Positions 8,009-16,043 are shown, numbered from the stretch's first letter. The stretch is DNA of 64,000 nt from Terrimonas rubra (GCF_042686025.1 NZ_JBHUOZ010000003.1:558001-622000); one strand, 5' to 3'. The notes: generated by a model from the letters alone, not told the origin. Numbers and translations: made by a program.

Positions 8009-9058
8009 CTACCATTCTGCTCTTGCTGTAGTTTCTACCGACAGTGTATCAAAATCACCGGCCAGGTATTTATAATAAGCCGTAATAGCGATCATGCCGG
8101 CATTATCGGTACAATACTGGAAATCGGGGATATAGGTTTTCCAGCCATGTTTTTTGCCGGCTTCCTGTAAGGCCGTACGCAAGCCACTGTTGGCCGATAC
8201 ACCACCGGCAATACAAATATGGCGGATGCCGGTTTCAACGGCCGCTTTTTTTAATTTGCTCATCAATATACTCACTATCCGGTGCTGTATGGATGCACAG
8301 AGGTCGGCCAGGTTATCCTGTATAAATTTATTTTTTTCTTCTTCGGTAGCCAAGAACTCCGGTTTATACATATGACTTTTTCCGGCGTTCTGCAAAAAAT
8401 ACAGGATAGAGGTCTTCACACCGCTAAAACTGAAATCAAGTCCCTGTATGCGGGGCTCGGCAAAATTGAACTTTAAAGGATCGCCTTCTTTGGCATATTT
8501 ATCAATCAATGGTCCACCGGGGTAGGGTAGTCCCAGTAATTTGGCTGCCTTATCAAAGGCTTCACCTGCGGCATCATCAATGGTTTCACCTATCACTTTC
8601 ATTTGTGAAGTGCTTTCGCACAATACGATCTGTGTATGTCCGCCACTCACCGTTAAACATAAAAAGGGAAAGGTGGGTTTAGGATCGTCGATCAGGTTGG
8701 CCAGCACATGGGCCTGCATATGGTGTACGGCCAGTAAAGGTTTGTTTAAAGCCAGGGCCAGTGATTTGGCAAACTGGCTGCCCACTAATAACGAACCTAT
8801 TAAACCCGGCGCCTTGGTAAAAGCCACGGCATCAATTTCAGCAAGGGTAACACCAGCTTCCTGTAAGGCCAGTTCTACCACCGGCACAATATTTTGTATA
8901 TGGGCACGGCTTGCCAGTTCGGGCACTACACCACCATATTGCTCATGCACTTTTTGTGTGGCAATGCGGTTGGATAAAATTTTCCCATCTCGGCAAACAC
9001 CCGCCGAGGTTTCATCACAACTCGATTCTATCGCTAATATGGTTGTTGTTTTATTCAT
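8009..9058 (-). CDS. tsaD: tRNA N6-adenosine threonylcarbamoyltransferase TsaD
   Basis: A 349-residue essential enzyme that transfers the threonylcarbamoyl group from TC-AMP to N6 of A37 in tRNAs reading ANN codons, normally with TsaB and TsaE. Family signatures are intact: opening ILAIESSCDETSAGV, GGVVPELASRAH at 42-53, metal-binding HxxxH at His113/His117 (HMQAH), LTVSGGHTQIVL, GEAFDKAAKLLGLPYPGG and the C-terminal CIAGGVSANSGLR with YCTDNAGMIA. Length is normal. The ATG at 9056-9058 is preceded within 2 nt by a 249-bp heptad array that occupies nearly the whole spacer from the upstream permease gene. Any separate promoter must therefore lie in or before that array. trmN6 follows downstream. 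Confidence 0.97.
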   Translation of the reverse strand: MNKTTTILAIESSCDETSAGVCRDGKILSNRIATQKVHEQYGGVVPELASRAHIQNIVPVVELALQEAGVTLAEIDAVAFTKAPGLIGSLLVGSQFAKSLALALNKPLLAVHHMQAHVLANLIDDPKPTFPFLCLTVSGGHTQIVLCESTSQMKVIGETIDDAAGEAFDKAAKLLGLPYPGGPLIDKYAKEGDPLKFNFAEPRIQGLDFSFSGVKTSILYFLQNAGKSHMYKPEFLATEEEKNKFIQDNLADLCASIQHRIVSILMSKLKKAAVETGIRHICIAGGVSANSGLRTALQEAGKKHGWKTYIPDFQYCTDNAGMIAITAYYKYLAGDFDTLSVETTARAEW

Positions 9059-9060
9059 TG

Positions 9061-9309
9061 TAGTTGATGGTTCATAGATAATAGATCATAGTTCATGGTT
9101 CATAGTTCATTGTCCATTGTCGATTGTCGATTGTCCATTGTCCATTGTCGATTGTCGATTGTCCATTGTCCATTGTCGATTGTCGATTGTCGATTGTCGA
9201 TTGTCGATTGTCGATTGTCCATTGTCCATTGTCCATTGTCAACTGTCAACTGTCAACTGTCAACTGTCAACTGTCAACTGTCAACTGTCAACTGTCAACT
9301 GTCAACTGA
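9061..9309. repeat. 35-unit heptad (7-bp) tandem array upstream of tsaD
   Basis: A continuous array in a single 7-nt phase. Seven TAGTTCA-like units (9061-9109) are followed from 9110 by TTGTCCA/TTGTCGA units. Read as CATTGTC/GATTGTC from 9108, there are 19 copies in the order CC GG CC GG CC GGGGGG CCC, which suggests a 28-bp higher-order unit. Nine AACTGTC units follow (9241-9303). Because 7 is not a multiple of 3 and no unit makes a stop, the array stays open in three plus-strand frames and produces false open reading frames there. Confidence 0.95.
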
Positions 9310-9334
9310 ATGGAAGCGGCAAATTTACAACAAT

Positions 9335-10591
9335 TTATTTACTGCGGATGGCCACAACAGGGTCCATACGGGCGGCCTGGGAGGCAGGAACAATGCCGGC
9401 AATAACGCCAACGGCTACGCAAATAATAAAGGTCCAGATCATATTACTTACAGAAATGAACACGGGGAAATCGAGTGCGCCGGAGAGTATCAGTGATAAA
9501 ACGTATACGAGGGATAAGCCGATCAGCCCGCCGATAATGCACAGGAATGCCGACTCAAGCAGGAATTCGGTAAGGATCATATTTTTCTTTGCGCCAATGG
9601 CTTTTTTTAGCCCTATTTGTGCAGTACGTTCCCTTACCGTTACAAACATGATATTGGCCACGCCAAACAAGCCTACTATTAAACTAATGCCGCCGATAAC
9701 CGCACCGCCAATATTTAAGCCTACAAATAGACCACCGATGGCGTCGGTGAAATCGTTTACATCGTTCAGGGCAAAATCAGGTTCCTGTGTGGGGTTTATT
9801 TTACGGATGGCCCGCATGGTACCAAACAGATCATCCTTTAAAGCTTTACTGCTCAGGTTGTCCTTACCCTGTACCATGATAACCGGATCGGCCTTTAGCT
9901 CGTTCATCATGGTACGGGCATATTTATAAGTGATCAGTATACTCTGGTCAAAATCCCAGCCACCGATCATCTGTTTGCCTCTTTTTTTTATAACGCCGCA
10001 AATGCTGGCTTTTTTACCGCGTACCACCACCTGTTTGTTAACGGCCAGTTCCGCATCGCCAAATAATTTTTCGGCTATCTCGTTACCCACCACAACGGCC
10101 TGGCTGCCACTGTTAAACTCGGCATCGGAAATAAAACGGCCATGGGCAATTTCCAGGGGTTGTATTTTTTCAAACTCCTCCGAAATGCCATATTGTTTTA
10201 CATTATTAAGGGAACTGCCTTTGTAGTCAACCGTACCCGTGGTCTGCAGGCAAAAAGCGGTGTACTTGGCCGAGCTGGTACGTTCCTGTATCAGTTTAAC
10301 TTCTTCAAATTTAGGAACAGGGCGGTTCACGAATTTCCACCAGGGGTATTGGCCATCGCCACCGGCGCTATAATCCCATTTATCCACATAAATGGTATTG
10401 CTGCCCAGGGATTGTATCTCGTTCTCAATATTACGCTGCAGGCTGTTTACCACGGCCAGTACACCAATGATACAGAAGATGCCAATGGTAATGCCGAACA
10501 GGGATAAAAAAGTACGCAACTTATTTTTCCAAAGTTCTAAAATGGCCATCCGGAAACTGCCGGCAACTATTTCAAACGTACGTCTGAGCAT
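9335..10591 (-). CDS. FtsX/MacB-type ABC transporter permease
   Basis: A 418-residue inner-membrane permease of the MacB/FtsX class. Helix 1 (LRTFLSLFGITIGIFCIIGVLAV, about 26-48) is followed by a large periplasmic domain (about 50-280) and three C-terminal helices: VIGGISLIVGLFGVANIMFV, AFLCIIGGLIGLSLVYVLSL and WTFIICVAVGVIAGIVPA. The protein ends with PASQAARMDPVVAIR, the usual tail of this family. Such permeases work with a separate ATPase in mechanotransmission-type export of lipoproteins, peptides or toxins. No ATPase gene is adjacent here, so the partner must be encoded elsewhere. It lies 68 nt downstream of holA in the same orientation, and the 35-unit heptad array follows it. Confidence 0.88.
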   Translation of the reverse strand: MLRRTFEIVAGSFRMAILELWKNKLRTFLSLFGITIGIFCIIGVLAVVNSLQRNIENEIQSLGSNTIYVDKWDYSAGGDGQYPWWKFVNRPVPKFEEVKLIQERTSSAKYTAFCLQTTGTVDYKGSSLNNVKQYGISEEFEKIQPLEIAHGRFISDAEFNSGSQAVVVGNEIAEKLFGDAELAVNKQVVVRGKKASICGVIKKRGKQMIGGWDFDQSILITYKYARTMMNELKADPVIMVQGKDNLSSKALKDDLFGTMRAIRKINPTQEPDFALNDVNDFTDAIGGLFVGLNIGGAVIGGISLIVGLFGVANIMFVTVRERTAQIGLKKAIGAKKNMILTEFLLESAFLCIIGGLIGLSLVYVLSLILSGALDFPVFISVSNMIWTFIICVAVGVIAGIVPASQAARMDPVVAIRSK

Positions 10592-10659
10592 GCACCAAAG
10601 TTAATTAATACCAGTGAGTAAATTTTGCCGCCTGTAATTAAAGCCGGCCGTTAAGGGGC

Positions 10660-11658
10660 CTATCCAAGCATTTTGTATACCATTTCCTTTAACAGGGCGG
10701 CATCGGTGGCTCCCGAACTGTTAACGCCTACACTTTTTAAATTGTACTGGTGTAACAATAACAAAGCTCTTTCCACACCCTGGTACTGGTATAGTTTGGA
10801 GGCCTGCATATAATCCTTCATAAAAAAGGGATTAACACCAATGGCCGAAGCAATGGCTTTTTCGTCATTGCCCGGTGCGCCGAATATCATAAATACCTTG
10901 CTGAAAAAACTGTACAGGGAGGGGAGTATGAGTTGTATAGGCGCTGCTTTGGGGTTGGCCTCAAAGTATTGAATAATACGGATGGCCTTAGCCATATTGC
11001 GGCTGCCAATGGCTGCCTGCAGCTCAAAAGTGTTGAACTCCTTATTAACGCCTACATAGTTCTCAATATCATCCTCCGAAATGCTTTTACGTCCCTGCAG
11101 GTTAACTGTTATCTTATCAATTTCCTTTTCCAGCCGGCTCAGGTCATTCCCTATATGATCTACCAGTAAGGCATTGGCCTTGGCAGCAATAGTGAGGCCT
11201 TTCGAGGTAACCATTTGTTGCACCCAGTCAGGTAACTGGTTATCGTACATTTTTTTAGTGGTCACCATCACGGCTTTTGACTTAAGCATTTTGGCAAACT
11301 TGGTGCGGCTGTCTACTTTCTTGTCCTTATAGGCAATTACCAGTATGGTAGAAGTCAGGGGCGTTTCAAAATAAGGCTCCAGTTTTTCAATATCTTTCAT
11401 AAACTGGGCTTCCTTTAGCAGCACTACCTGTCTTTCGGCAAACATGGGATAGCGGCGGCAGGCATTTACCACATCGGTCCAGCTGGCATCACGGCCATAA
11501 AAAATAGTTAAATTGAAAGAAGCCTCGCTTTCGGGTAAAATCTCGTGTTCGGCATATTGTATGGCCTTGTCAATATAGTATTCCTCTTCCCCTTCCAGCC
11601 AGTAAAGCGGCTTAAATTCCTTCTTTTTCCACGCAGCAATAATATTTTCTACCGACAT
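10660..11658 (-). CDS. holA: DNA polymerase III subunit delta
   Basis: A 332-residue delta subunit of the clamp loader, which opens the beta clamp and loads it at primer termini. The start MSVENIIAAWKKKEFKPLYWLEGEEEYYIDKA fits the HolA N-terminal domain, in which a degenerate Walker region (here LEGEEEYYID) replaces a true P-loop. RRYPMFAERQVVLLKEAQFM corresponds to the family's PFF-type hydrophobic patch and beta-strand used to bind the clamp. VDHIGNDLSRLEKEIDKI near 180 is also typical. Length is normal. The FtsX-type permease lies 68 nt downstream on the same strand. Confidence 0.93.
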   Translation of the reverse strand: MSVENIIAAWKKKEFKPLYWLEGEEEYYIDKAIQYAEHEILPESEASFNLTIFYGRDASWTDVVNACRRYPMFAERQVVLLKEAQFMKDIEKLEPYFETPLTSTILVIAYKDKKVDSRTKFAKMLKSKAVMVTTKKMYDNQLPDWVQQMVTSKGLTIAAKANALLVDHIGNDLSRLEKEIDKITVNLQGRKSISEDDIENYVGVNKEFNTFELQAAIGSRNMAKAIRIIQYFEANPKAAPIQLILPSLYSFFSKVFMIFGAPGNDEKAIASAIGVNPFFMKDYMQASKLYQYQGVERALLLLHQYNLKSVGVNSSGATDAALLKEMVYKMLG

Positions 11659-11964
11659 AATTTGCTAAGATACAGGCATTGAGCTTTTACCGGGTAAAAG
11701 AATATTAAAAATTGTCAACTATTTTTTGCTGAGATTGGCACGGTTTTCGGAACTGGGTGCAGCGAAGTTCTTTTGGTGAGCAAGTTTTAAGTAAAGCAGT
11801 ATTTGTGAAGGTTAACAAAAACATAAATAAAAGCTTTATTTTCAATTAAATACTACGCAAAAAATAAATAGTAGTATGTTGTAAAGCAAAAAGAATGTCA
11901 CCTCTTAATCAATTTTTTATGTAGCGTAACAGCTGCAAAAATTTTTTAAATTAAAACTTTTTAT
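11659..11964. other. AT-rich divergent spacer, no gene
   Basis: About 300 bp between holA (minus) and the coiled-coil protein (plus). It is strongly AT-rich, especially 11815-11964, and must carry the promoter of the plus-strand gene. I could not place a convincing box, and there is no heptad array here. Confidence 0.5.
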
Positions 11965-12957
11965 ATGGCAAACACGAACTATCCTTCAGCTACTCCACAG
12001 TATGAGCAAAACCCGAATAACAGACCAGCGGGCAACAAAAACAAGAACATTTTAATTGGCGTTTTGGCTGCCGGCCTTTTAGGTACCTGGGGTTATTTCT
12101 TGTACGACAAAAACAACGAAAATAATAAGGTGGAGATCGCACAAACGGAATCAGCCAACTACTTGTCACAGAAAGAAGCTTTAGACTCGCTGTATAAAGA
12201 CGCTGAGGCAAGACTGGATCAGATAACCGGTTCCAACAACCAGTTACAGGGCGAGAATGCCGAAATGAAAAAGAAAATTGAAGCAAATCTTGCTGAGTTA
12301 AACAGGCTGCGTAACAGTAATAATATTACCGCTGCCGACCTTAAAAAAGCAAGGGCTCTTGTAAGCGAATTGAACGGACAGATTGCCGCTTTAGAGTCGC
12401 AGGTAGCTAAACTTACCGGCGAAAACCAGGTGTTAACTGCTAATAACACCCAGCTTACCGGCGAAAAACAAGTGTTAGAGCAAAACCTGCAGACAACCGT
12501 TACTGAAAAAGATGCCCTGGCATCAACAGTGGACGTAGGTTCTACTTTCAGCGCTTCGGGCATGGCCATTACGCCAATCAATGAAAAAAGAAATGGTAAA
12601 GAGAAAACTACTTCTACTGCAAAAAGGGTAGACAAGTTAAATGTATCATTTAATGTAGAGAACAGGATCGCTACTTCAGGCCCTGCTGATCTGTACGTAA
12701 TTGTTACTGCACCTGATGGTAAAGTAGTATCTAACAGCGAATTAAACTCTGGTTCTTTACAAACCCGTATGGATGGTGACCGTCCGTTTACTACTAAAGT
12801 ACCTATCGAGTATGAGCAGGGTACACGTAAACCTGTTACCTTCCCTATCCGTCAGGAATCATTCCAGAGAGGAGACTATAAAATTGAAGTATATCACAAC
12901 GGATTTAAAATAGGCGAAAGCATCAAAACATTGAAAAAAGGTGGTTTATTCGGTTAA
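11965..12957 (+). CDS. Membrane-anchored coiled-coil protein of unknown function
   Basis: A 330-residue protein with a Pro/Asn-rich cytoplasmic N-terminus (NPNNRPAGNKNK), a single membrane span (NILIGVLAAGLLGTWGYFLY, about 29-48) and then a long coiled coil (about 60-185) with repeated segments such as KLTGENQVLTANNTQLTGEKQVLEQNL. The C-terminal domain from about 195 is beta-rich (VDKLNVSFNVENRIATSGPADLYVIV, then PVTFPIRQESFQRGDYKIEVYHNGFKIGES) and probably periplasmic. The overall plan resembles conserved hypothetical proteins of Chitinophagaceae, but no enzymatic motif is visible. It is followed by a strong terminator, so it is a single-gene unit. Function unknown. Confidence 0.8.
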   Translation: MANTNYPSATPQYEQNPNNRPAGNKNKNILIGVLAAGLLGTWGYFLYDKNNENNKVEIAQTESANYLSQKEALDSLYKDAEARLDQITGSNNQLQGENAEMKKKIEANLAELNRLRNSNNITAADLKKARALVSELNGQIAALESQVAKLTGENQVLTANNTQLTGEKQVLEQNLQTTVTEKDALASTVDVGSTFSASGMAITPINEKRNGKEKTTSTAKRVDKLNVSFNVENRIATSGPADLYVIVTAPDGKVVSNSELNSGSLQTRMDGDRPFTTKVPIEYEQGTRKPVTFPIRQESFQRGDYKIEVYHNGFKIGESIKTLKKGGLFG

Positions 12958-12985
12958 AACTGTTGCATACTACTCCTGCAACAAG

Positions 12986-13019
12986 GCCGTTCTGAATTTT
13001 TCAGAGCGGCTTTTTTTTT
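12986..13019 (+). terminator. Rho-independent terminator of the coiled-coil gene
   Basis: Stem GCCGTTCTGA / TCAGAGCGGC (10 bp, one G-T pair) with loop ATTTT and a run of nine T, starting 28 nt after the stop codon. Confidence 0.9.
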
Positions 13020-13022
13020 ATT

Positions 13023-13050
13023 TAGTTAATGGTTAATAGTTCATAGTTAA
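13023..13050. repeat. Heptad array (4 units)
   Basis: Units TAGTTAA, TGGTTAA, TAGTTCA and TAGTTAA in phase. They are close relatives of the TAGTTCA-type units at the start of the tsaD array. Confidence 0.6.
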
Positions 13051-13084
13051 TAGCCGGATAATCATTCATAAATAATGGCCTGTT

Positions 13085-13119
13085 GACCATTAACTGAAAA
13101 CGATTAACGATTAACTATG
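13085..13119. repeat. Heptad array (5 units) overlapping the pyrD stop codon
   Basis: Units GACCATT, AACTGAA, AACGATT, AACGATT and AACTATG in phase. The last unit contains the pyrD stop codon (13115-13117, minus strand). Confidence 0.6.
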
Positions 13120-14164
13120 ATTTTGCTAAAATCCCCTGGCAGATGTTCTTTGCAATACCGGGTCCTTCGTAAATAAAGCCGGTCCAAACCTGTACCAGGC
13201 CGGCCCCTGCTTTCTGTTTTTCCAGGGCATCTTCGGCGGTGTAAATACCCCCGGAGCCTATAACGGGAATGCTGCCGCCGGTTTTTGAATGAATGTATTG
13301 TAATAAAGCGGTATTCTTTTCTTTTACCGGCAGGCCGCTCAGGCCACCGCCCTCTTTGGCTGTTTGTTGTGTTTGTTCGCTGTCATCCAAAGGTTCACGG
13401 GCAATGGTGGTGTTGGATACTACCAGTCCGTCCAGTTGTATTTCACGGGCAAGGTCCAGCACATCGTCTACCTGGCTCATCGTAAGGTCAGGTGCAATTT
13501 TTAATAAAATGGGTTTGGCATAAGCCTTACCATTATTGATCATTTGCAGGTGGCGTAATATTTTGCCTAAAGATTCTTTTTCCTGTAACTCCCGCAGTCC
13601 CGGGGTATTGGGGCTGCTTACATTTACCACGAAATAGTCTACATAGGGGTGCAGTTCTTTAAAACAGATCTCGTAGTCCTTCCAGGCATCTTCATTAGGG
13701 GTTACCTTGTTTTTACCAATATTACCACCAATGATCAGAGAAGTGTTCTTATTGCTGTTACGCCATTGTTGCAGTCTTTGTTTTACTACAGCAACCCCAT
13801 CGTTATTAAAACCCATACGGTTAATAAGGGCTTTTGATTTGGGCAACCGGAACAAACGGGGTTTGGGATTACCGGCCTGTGCCAGCGGGGTAACCGTACC
13901 TATTTCCACAAAGCCAAAACCCAGGCATTCCAGCTCCCGTAAATAGCGGGCATTTTTATCAAAACCTGCGGCCAGGCCTACCGGGTTGCTGAAAGTAAGG
14001 CCCCATTCCTTTACTTCCAGGCGTTTGTCAGTAACAGTAAATTTGTTTTTTAACAGCTTACGTACAGGCGGTACATGACAGGCCAGGCGCAGGCTGTTCA
14101 TAGAAAAATAGTGTGCTGTTTCGGCAGGAAGATTGAATAAAATATTGCGGAAAAAGTTGTACAT
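13115..14164 (-). CDS. pyrD: Dihydroorotate dehydrogenase (quinone), class 2
   Basis: Membrane-associated flavoenzyme of pyrimidine synthesis that oxidises dihydroorotate to orotate and passes electrons to quinone. I start it at the ATG at 14164 (349 residues, MYNFFRNILFNLPAETAHYF), because the N-terminal amphipathic helix of class 2 enzymes begins there; a longer frame from 14239 adds 25 residues with no family likeness. Landmarks: NPVGLAAGFDKNARYL (FMN site), INRMGFNNDG, the catalytic loop region VNVSSPNTPGLRELQ with the class 2 Ser, LVVSNTTIARE, and GSGGIYTAEDALEKQKAGAGLVQVWTGFIYEGP at the C-terminus. It is transcribed alone. Its 3' end runs into a heptad array. Confidence 0.95.
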   Translation of the reverse strand: MYNFFRNILFNLPAETAHYFSMNSLRLACHVPPVRKLLKNKFTVTDKRLEVKEWGLTFSNPVGLAAGFDKNARYLRELECLGFGFVEIGTVTPLAQAGNPKPRLFRLPKSKALINRMGFNNDGVAVVKQRLQQWRNSNKNTSLIIGGNIGKNKVTPNEDAWKDYEICFKELHPYVDYFVVNVSSPNTPGLRELQEKESLGKILRHLQMINNGKAYAKPILLKIAPDLTMSQVDDVLDLAREIQLDGLVVSNTTIAREPLDDSEQTQQTAKEGGGLSGLPVKEKNTALLQYIHSKTGGSIPVIGSGGIYTAEDALEKQKAGAGLVQVWTGFIYEGPGIAKNICQGILAKS

Positions 14165-14269
14165 GCTCGTATAATGACCGGTTTTTTGCTGCCGGTGAGT
14201 TAAATATTGCGCAAAGGAACCGCAACACAATGGCAACACAAAAAGTTTTTTTCTACATCATAAAAATTG

Positions 14270-14277
14270 TACTTTTG
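14270..14277 (+). promoter_or_regulatory. Candidate Bacteroidota -7 box
   Basis: TACTTTTG fits TAnnTTTG exactly and points at the thiolase gene 250 nt downstream. There is a T-rich tract about 20 nt upstream, but no clear TTTG -33 element. If it is used, the leader would contain the repeats at 14351-14466. Confidence 0.3.
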
Positions 14278-14350
14278 GTATAGAAGGTTGCATAAACAAC
14301 TATTTACTGTTGCGGTTGTTATTATTACGGAGACAGGCTCAGCACAATGC

Positions 14351-14420
14351 CCAATAGCATTGATGCACCCCGATTAAAATACGGAGTACTGCATTTTGGC
14401 CAATAGCATTGATGCAGTAC
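14351..14420. repeat. 17-bp direct repeat and hairpin upstream of thiolase
   Basis: CCAATAGCATTGATGCA occurs at 14351-14367 and again at 14400-14416. The segment 14386-14420 can fold as a perfect 9-bp stem, GTACTGCAT / ATGCAGTAC. The second repeat copy merges directly into the TTGCGTCGCAC-type dispersed repeat, so the first may be a truncated relic of another copy. Confidence 0.65.
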
Positions 14421-14466
14421 AAGGGTGCGACGCAACAGGTGATGATAGTAGTAATGCAGCCGGGCC
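14413..14466 (-). repeat. Dispersed intergenic repeat, copy 2 (inverted)
   Basis: The minus strand reads CCGGCT, 22 nt, then TTGCGTCGCAC (14425-14435) and CCTTGTACTGCA. It is nearly identical to the core of the copy at 7088 and lies between pyrD and the thiolase gene. Confidence 0.75.
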
Positions 14467-14490
14467 CATAAAAATGTTACAGGTGTGAAC

Positions 14491-14532
14491 AACCTGTAAC
14501 TTATAACTCAGAACTTAAAACTTATTCATATG
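14491..14532. repeat. Heptad array (6 units) reaching the thiolase start codon
   Basis: Units AACCTGT, AACTTAT, AACTCAG, AACTTAA, AACTTAT and TCATATG in phase; the last contains the ATG at 14530. The translation initiation region of this gene is therefore heptad-derived sequence. Confidence 0.6.
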
Positions 14533-15708
14533 CAGGAAGCTTATATAGTTGCCGGTTACAGAACGGCAGTAGCAAAATCAAAACGTGGTGGTTTCAGGTT
14601 TTACCGGCCCGATGACCTGGCCGTGGAAGTGATCAAAGGCCTGATGGCTACCGTGCCACAGTTACAGGCATCGCAGGTGGATGATGTGATTGTGGGCAAT
14701 GCCGTACCGGAGGCCGAACAGGGCTTACAGTTTGGCCGTATTATTTCGGCCAGGGCATTAAATTTTGATGTGCCGGGTGTAACGGTGAACCGCTATTGCG
14801 CTTCGGGACTGGAGACCATTGCTATGGCTACGGCAAAAATCCGTATGGGTATGGCCGATTGTATTATTGCCGGTGGTACTGAAAGCATGAGTTTAGTTCC
14901 CACTGCGGGTTGGAAAACCGTACCCTCTTATGAAATAGCCAAGGACGATCCTGATTATTACCTGAGCATGGGCCTTACCGCAGAGGCGGTGGCTAAAGAG
15001 TATAATGTAAGCCGTGAGGACCAGGATGAGTTTTCGTACCAGTCGCACCAGAAAGCCATTAACGCCATACAGAACGGTTATTTTAAAGATGGTATTTTGC
15101 CCATTCATGTAGAGCAGGTATATGTAAATGAAAAAGGCAAAAAGCAAACAAAAACCTATGTAGTGGATACCGACGAAGGTCCGCGTGCCGATACCTCGCT
15201 GGAAGCCCTGGCTAAACTAAAGCCAGCTTTTGCTGCGGGTGGGGTAGTAACTGCCGGTAACTCCTCTCAAACATCGGATGGTGCCGCATTTGTAATTGTG
15301 ATGGGCGAAAGAATGGTGAAAGAGTTAGGGGTAAAACCAATTGGCCGCCTGGTAGCCTGTGCATCGGCCGGCGTGCCGCCACGCATCATGGGTATTGGTC
15401 CTGTAGCGGCTATTCCTAAAGTACTGAAACAGGTAAACATGAACCTGGCAGATATTGACCTGATAGAACTGAACGAAGCCTTTGCTTCGCAGGCCCTTGC
15501 GGTGATACGCGAAGTAGGCCTGGACAAAGAAAGGGTGAATATTAACGGCGGCGCTATTGCCCTGGGCCATCCGCTGGGGTGTACCGGCGCCAAACTTACC
15601 ATACAGGTATTACAGGATATGAAAAGGCTGAATAAAAAATACGGTATGGTAACAGCCTGTGTTGGTGGCGGACAAGGTATTGCAGGCATTATTGAGAACC
15701 TGGCGTAA
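14530..15708 (+). CDS. Acetyl-CoA acyltransferase (thiolase)
   Basis: A 392-residue thiolase that either cleaves 3-ketoacyl-CoA in beta-oxidation or condenses two acetyl-CoA. Catalytic residues are all present: acylated Cys90 in NRYCASGLE, His347 in GGAIALGHPLGCTGA and Cys377 in TACVGGGQG. The NEAFASQALAV motif near 320 is also intact. The sequence looks closer to FadA/degradative thiolases (GGFRFYRPDDLAVEVIKGL), but the direction cannot be decided here, as no other beta-oxidation gene is adjacent. It is cytoplasmic and ends with a symmetric terminator 20-odd nt after the stop codon. Its start codon sits at the end of a heptad array. Confidence 0.92.
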   Translation: MQEAYIVAGYRTAVAKSKRGGFRFYRPDDLAVEVIKGLMATVPQLQASQVDDVIVGNAVPEAEQGLQFGRIISARALNFDVPGVTVNRYCASGLETIAMATAKIRMGMADCIIAGGTESMSLVPTAGWKTVPSYEIAKDDPDYYLSMGLTAEAVAKEYNVSREDQDEFSYQSHQKAINAIQNGYFKDGILPIHVEQVYVNEKGKKQTKTYVVDTDEGPRADTSLEALAKLKPAFAAGGVVTAGNSSQTSDGAAFVIVMGERMVKELGVKPIGRLVACASAGVPPRIMGIGPVAAIPKVLKQVNMNLADIDLIELNEAFASQALAVIREVGLDKERVNINGGAIALGHPLGCTGAKLTIQVLQDMKRLNKKYGMVTACVGGGQGIAGIIENLA

Positions 15709-15730
15709 TTTATTAATTATAACATGCAAA

Positions 15731-15766
15731 AGCCCCGTTGAGTAATATACCTGACGGGGCTTTTTG
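15731..15766 (+). terminator. Terminator of the thiolase gene
   Basis: Stem AGCCCCGT / ACGGGGCT with a 15-nt loop, flanked by AAAA upstream and TTTTT downstream. The A-tract means it could also act in the reverse direction. Confidence 0.8.
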
Positions 15767-15777
15767 CTTGTAAAAGG

Positions 15778-15805
15778 GTTAATAGTTAATGGTTCATTGT
15801 TAACA
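15778..15805. repeat. Heptad array (4 units)
   Basis: Units GTTAATA, GTTAATG, GTTCATT and GTTAACA in phase. It is the first of three heptad patches in the 15709-16105 spacer. Confidence 0.55.
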
Positions 15806-15832
15806 GGAAGAAGTTGGCGGTATTATTTTTTG

Positions 15833-15905
15833 TAGCCGGCTGTACCACGCTTATCGGCTGTAGTTGCGTCGCACTCCTCAGGGTTCGGTTCGCTGTTGAG
15901 CAGGG
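15833..15905 (+). repeat. Dispersed intergenic repeat, copy 3
   Basis: TAGCCGGCT, 22 nt, TTGCGTCGCAC (15864-15874), then GGTTCGGTTCGCTGTTGAGC. The right-hand extension matches the copy at 56123 (GTTTGGTTCGCTGCTCGGC), showing that the element is longer than its core. Confidence 0.7.
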
Positions 15906-15908
15906 AAG

Positions 15909-15936
15909 AATTGACAATGGACAGTTGACAATTAGC
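15909..15936. repeat. Heptad array (4 units)
   Basis: Units AATTGAC, AATGGAC, AGTTGAC and AATTAGC in phase. They are the reverse complement of the GTCAATT/GTCCATT type seen upstream of tsaD. Confidence 0.6.
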
Positions 15937-16001
15937 AATGATAGATTAGCATGAACTTCTCTTTATTGCTATGCGTACTTCTGCGATAGAAAACGGCGTA
16001 T

Positions 16002-16043
16002 AACTATTAACGAATACCCTTTAACGATTAACAATTAACCTTT
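16002..16043. repeat. Heptad array (6 units)
   Basis: Units AACTATT, AACGAAT, ACCCTTT, AACGATT, AACAATT and AACCTTT in phase, upstream of the 16106 lipoprotein. A TACTTTCA sequence at 16069-16076, two mismatches from TAnnTTTG, may serve as that gene's -7 box. Confidence 0.5.

Noticed and set aside
8541..9077. Plus-strand 178-codon open frame
   Set aside because: Antisense shadow of tsaD, whose family motifs are intact.
9241..9303. Repeated TTGACA on the minus strand as -35 promoter boxes
   Set aside because: The hexamer arises from the repeat unit. Bacteroidota primary sigma factors use TTTG/TAnnTTTG instead of TTGACA.
9061..9309. Possible CRISPR array
   Set aside because: Units are contiguous 7-mers with no spacers and no cas genes nearby.
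9095..9929. Three overlapping plus-strand open frames with SIVDCRL and LSTVNCQ repeats
   Set aside because: They are a by-product of stop-free 7-bp units read in all three frames and run antisense into the FtsX-type permease gene. A real protein would not repeat in all frames at once.
14165..14239. N-terminal extension of PyrD from an ATG at 14239
   Set aside because: The 25 extra residues show no family likeness, and the class 2 membrane helix starts at the ATG at 14164.
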